Assembly (NCBI GenBank): GCA_003553565.1
Contig: PWER01000018.1
Span: 1-64,000 of the forward strand
Direction: 5' to 3'
Source: Nitriliruptoria bacterium
GTDB lineage: Bacteria; Actinomycetota; Nitriliruptoria; Euzebyales; Egibacteraceae
DNA length: 64,000 nucleotides
Below the pieces are notes generated by a model that had not been told where the DNA came from, searched no databases, and was given only the letters and a program-made list of their open reading frames with translations. Positions 61,969-64,000 of this stretch are shown here, piece after piece. Within the stretch, counting starts at the first letter, position 1. Each line of letters opens with the position of its first letter. Both the position numbers and the translations under genes were made by a program.

Positions 61969-63453
61969 ATGGACGTCGACCAGGTCACCCAGATCGACTT
62001 CTTCGCGCTCGCGCCCGAGCTGGCGGTGCTCGGGGCGTCGCTGCTCGTGCTGCTGATCGAGCTGTTCCTGCACGGGCCGCGCAAGCGGTTCGTCAACCCG
62101 ATCGCCGTGCTGGGCGTGCTGGTCGCCTTCGGCTTCGTGGTCGCGCTCAGCGTGGACGGCACCGAGCGCGCGGCCTTCGGCGAGATGTTCGTGGTCGACA
62201 GCTACGCGCTGGCGTTCAAGGGCTTCTTCCTGGCCGTGGCGCTGTTCGTGCTGCTGACCAGCTACCGCTACTTCAGCGAGATCCGCACCTACCAGGGCGA
62301 GTACTACTTCCTGATGCTCTCGGCGTTCCTGGGCATGATGCTCATGACCAGCGCGCGAGACCTCGTGATGCTGTTCATCGCGCTGGAGCTCGTGAGCATC
62401 CCCGGCTTCGTCATGGCCGGGCTGCGCAAGTTCGACCTGCGCAGCAACGAAGGCGCGATGAAGTTCTTCCTGATCGGGGTGTTGAGCGCCTCGGTGCTGC
62501 TGTTCGGGCTGTCGATCGTCTACGGCTTCACGGGCACCACGAGCCTCGCGGGCGTGGCCGCGTCCCTGGAGGGCGCCGAGGCGACGCCGCTGCTGCTGGC
62601 CGCCACCCTGTTCGTGATCACCGGCTTCGGGTTCAAGGTCAGCGCGGTGCCGTTCCACTTCTGGGCGCCCGACACCTACGAGGGCGCGCCGATCCCCGTC
62701 GCGGCGTTCCTGTCGGTGGCCTCCAAGGCCGCGGGCTTCGCCGGGCTGCTGCAGGTCACGTTCGTGGCCTTCGAGCCGCTGGCGGACGTGTGGGCCCCGG
62801 TGCTGGGCGTCATCGCCATCCTCACCATGACGCTCGGCAACCTGACCGCGCTCACCCAGACCCAGATGGTCCGGCTGCTGTCCTACTCCTCGGTGGCGCA
62901 CGCGGGGTACCTGCTCGTGCCCTTCGCGGTGGTCCAGCCCGGCGCCACGGCGCTGAACGCCGACGCCTTCAGCGCCGTGCTGATCTACCTGTTCGCCTAC
63001 GGCGCGATGAACATCGGCGCGTTCGCGGTGGTGACCGCCGTCGCCCGCCGCCATCCGGGGCGCCGCATCACCGACTACGCCGGCCTGGGCAGTCGCTCGC
63101 CGGGGCTGGCGGTGGCGCTGACCCTGTTCCTGGTGAGCCTCGGCGGCATCCCCCCGCTGGTCGGCTTCATCGCCAAGCTGGCCGTGTTCTTCGTGGCGGT
63201 GGAGGCCGGCACCACCCTCGGGATCGTGCTCGCCGCTGCCGTGGCGATCAACACCGTCATCAGCCTCGTCTACTACCTGCGCATCGCCCGCGTCATGTGG
63301 ATGGAGGAGGCCACCGACCCCGAGCCCGTGCGACCCGGTCTCGCGCTCGGCTTCACCGTCGGTGGGCTCACCGTGGTCACCGTGGCGCTGTTCGTGCTGG
63401 CGCCGCTGCTGTGGGGCGCCGCCGACCGCGCGGTGCTCGTCGCCGGCGGCTGA
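61969..63453 (+). CDS. nuoN2: Complex I subunit N, second copy
   Basis: This 494-residue antiporter-like subunit has about 14 helices. It carries MLFIALELVSIPGFVMAGL, FKVSAVPFHFWAPDTYEGAP, FLSVASKAAGFAGLLQ and MVRLLSYSSVAHAGYLLV. It is the last gene of the second complex I operon, followed by a strong palindromic terminator. Confidence 0.95.
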   Translation: MDVDQVTQIDFFALAPELAVLGASLLVLLIELFLHGPRKRFVNPIAVLGVLVAFGFVVALSVDGTERAAFGEMFVVDSYALAFKGFFLAVALFVLLTSYRYFSEIRTYQGEYYFLMLSAFLGMMLMTSARDLVMLFIALELVSIPGFVMAGLRKFDLRSNEGAMKFFLIGVLSASVLLFGLSIVYGFTGTTSLAGVAASLEGAEATPLLLAATLFVITGFGFKVSAVPFHFWAPDTYEGAPIPVAAFLSVASKAAGFAGLLQVTFVAFEPLADVWAPVLGVIAILTMTLGNLTALTQTQMVRLLSYSSVAHAGYLLVPFAVVQPGATALNADAFSAVLIYLFAYGAMNIGAFAVVTAVARRHPGRRITDYAGLGSRSPGLAVALTLFLVSLGGIPPLVGFIAKLAVFFVAVEAGTTLGIVLAAAVAINTVISLVYYLRIARVMWMEEATDPEPVRPGLALGFTVGGLTVVTVALFVLAPLLWGAADRAVLVAGG

Positions 63454-63454
63454 C

Positions 63455-63484
63455 GCTCCCGGCGCGGCCGGCCGCGCCGGGAGC
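63455..63484 (+). terminator. Perfect 30-base palindrome after nuoN2
   Basis: The 15 bases GCTCCCGGCGCGGCC at 63455-63469 are followed directly by their exact reverse complement, ending at 63484 and starting 1 base after the nuoN2 stop. This makes a 13-bp stem with a 4-base loop, all GC-rich and without a T-tract. It is the strongest hairpin I found in the window. Confidence 0.8.
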
Positions 63485-63597
63485 ATCAGCCGGACGCTTG
63501 CTGATCCGCCCGCATCGCAGAGGATCGGCACCCGCTGCCCGTGGGTATCGTCACCGGGTGAGACACACGATCCGCCCGTCCCAGGAGGTGGCAAGCG

Positions 63598-64000
63598 GTG
63601 CAGTCCTCGGTGAAGACCTGGACGCTGCTGGCGCTGCTGTCGGCGCTGCTGCTGTTCGCCGGTCAAGCGCTCGGCGGGCAGAGCGGCCTGGTCATCGCGC
63701 TGGCGATCGCCGTGGCGATGAACATCGGCTCGTACTGGTTCAGCGATCGCATCGCGCTGCGCATGGCCCGCGCCGAGCCGGCCGACGAGCGTGCCCACGG
63801 GTGGTACCACCGCATGGTCGAGCAGCTCGCGATGCAGGCGGGCCAACCCAAGCCGGCCCTGTACATCAGCCCGAGCCCGCAGCCCAACGCCTTCGCGACG
63901 GGACGCAACCCGGCCAACGCCGCCGTGTGCGTGAACCAGGGCCTGATCGACCTGCTCGACGCCGACGAGATGGAGGGCGTGCTCGCTCACGAGCTCAGCC
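63598..64000 (+). CDS. htpX: HtpX-like membrane metalloprotease, 3' end beyond the window
   Basis: The 134 complete codons visible correspond to the N-terminal half of HtpX, a zinc M48 peptidase of membrane protein quality control. Two adjacent membrane helices come first (about 6-46), then ALRMARAEPADE and WYHRMVEQLAMQAGQPKPALYI. SPQPNAFATGRNPANAAVCV follows, then the start of the active-site helix EMEGVLAHELS; the window ends inside the HExxH motif. The GTG at 63598 has AGGAGGTG 7 bases upstream. As I recall, htpX also follows the second nuo cluster in Streptomyces. Confidence 0.92.
   Translation, partial: MQSSVKTWTLLALLSALLLFAGQALGGQSGLVIALAIAVAMNIGSYWFSDRIALRMARAEPADERAHGWYHRMVEQLAMQAGQPKPALYISPSPQPNAFATGRNPANAAVCVNQGLIDLLDADEMEGVLAHELS

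Noticed and set aside
58425-62162. A 1245-codon open frame on the minus strand over nuoL2-nuoN2, and other very long minus-strand frames over nuo, hem and men genes
   Set aside because: They lie opposite clearly conserved genes. Their translations are His/Gln/Arg/Gly-rich nonsense typical of the complementary frame of very GC-rich coding DNA, without family motifs.

Overview
This 64 kb window comes from a very GC-rich bacterium whose gene content and order point to Actinomycetota. The evidence is a Rex repressor at the head of a heme operon, a menaquinone pathway, and menG - geranylgeranyl reductase - nuoA-N followed by a polyprenyl diphosphate synthase, a second nuo cluster and htpX. From memory, Streptomyces has a similar order in the nuo part. 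The split, b6-type cytochrome b and the many Asp/Glu-rich linkers do not fit a typical Streptomyces or Mycobacterium. A deep-branching, possibly halophilic or haloalkaliphilic lineage (Nitriliruptoria-like) is my tentative guess.

Layout: (1) 1-10.3 kb, heme and siroheme: end of a membrane protein gene, a glutaredoxin, rex, a siroheme synthase, hemA, hemC, a cobA-hemD fusion, an extremely acidic small lipoprotein, a small convergent membrane gene, hemB, an aldo/keto reductase and hemL. (2) 10.3-20.6 kb, cytochrome bc and cytochrome c maturation: tlpA, an unknown membrane protein, a b6-type cytochrome b, a subunit-IV-like protein, a Tat-type Rieske protein, a membrane-anchored diheme cytochrome c, another unknown membrane protein, a lipoprotein thioredoxin, ccdA, resB and resC. 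(3) 20.6-22.4 kb: a small zinc-ribbon protein and an AAA ATPase. (4) 22.5-34.7 kb, menaquinone: menE (minus) diverging from menB-menA-menC-menD, a YhhN-like gene, menF with a MerR-type regulator (minus), a hypothetical gene, menG and a geranylgeranyl reductase of the MenJ type. (5) 34.8-52.0 kb: a complete 14-gene nuoA-N operon and a polyprenyl diphosphate synthase. (6) 52.2-63.5 kb: a second complex I operon, nuoABCDHIJKLMN, without nuoE, nuoF or nuoG. (7) 63.6 kb to the end: the 5' part of htpX.

Together the genes build one respiratory chain: quinone (men genes, polyprenyl synthase, MenJ), heme (hem genes), cytochrome c assembly (TlpA, CcdA, ResB, ResC), a menaquinol-oxidising bc complex, a full NADH-oxidising complex I, and a second complex I core whose electron donor is not encoded next to it. 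A good Rex-operator match overlaps a -10 element just upstream of the geranylgeranyl reductase/nuo block, which links the rex gene at the left end with the NDH genes at the right.

The most interesting signal is a short, lysine/arginine/alanine-rich peptide motif centred on GKSERVAxAKAKAAA. It is attached to proteins of two different complexes: once at the N-terminus of the bc-complex subunit IV, twice in the C-terminal tail of NuoI2, and once in degenerate form in the tail of NuoC2. I saw no rRNA, tRNA, CRISPR array, insertion sequence or phage gene. The large opposite-strand open frames over real genes are GC-driven shadows and were left out.
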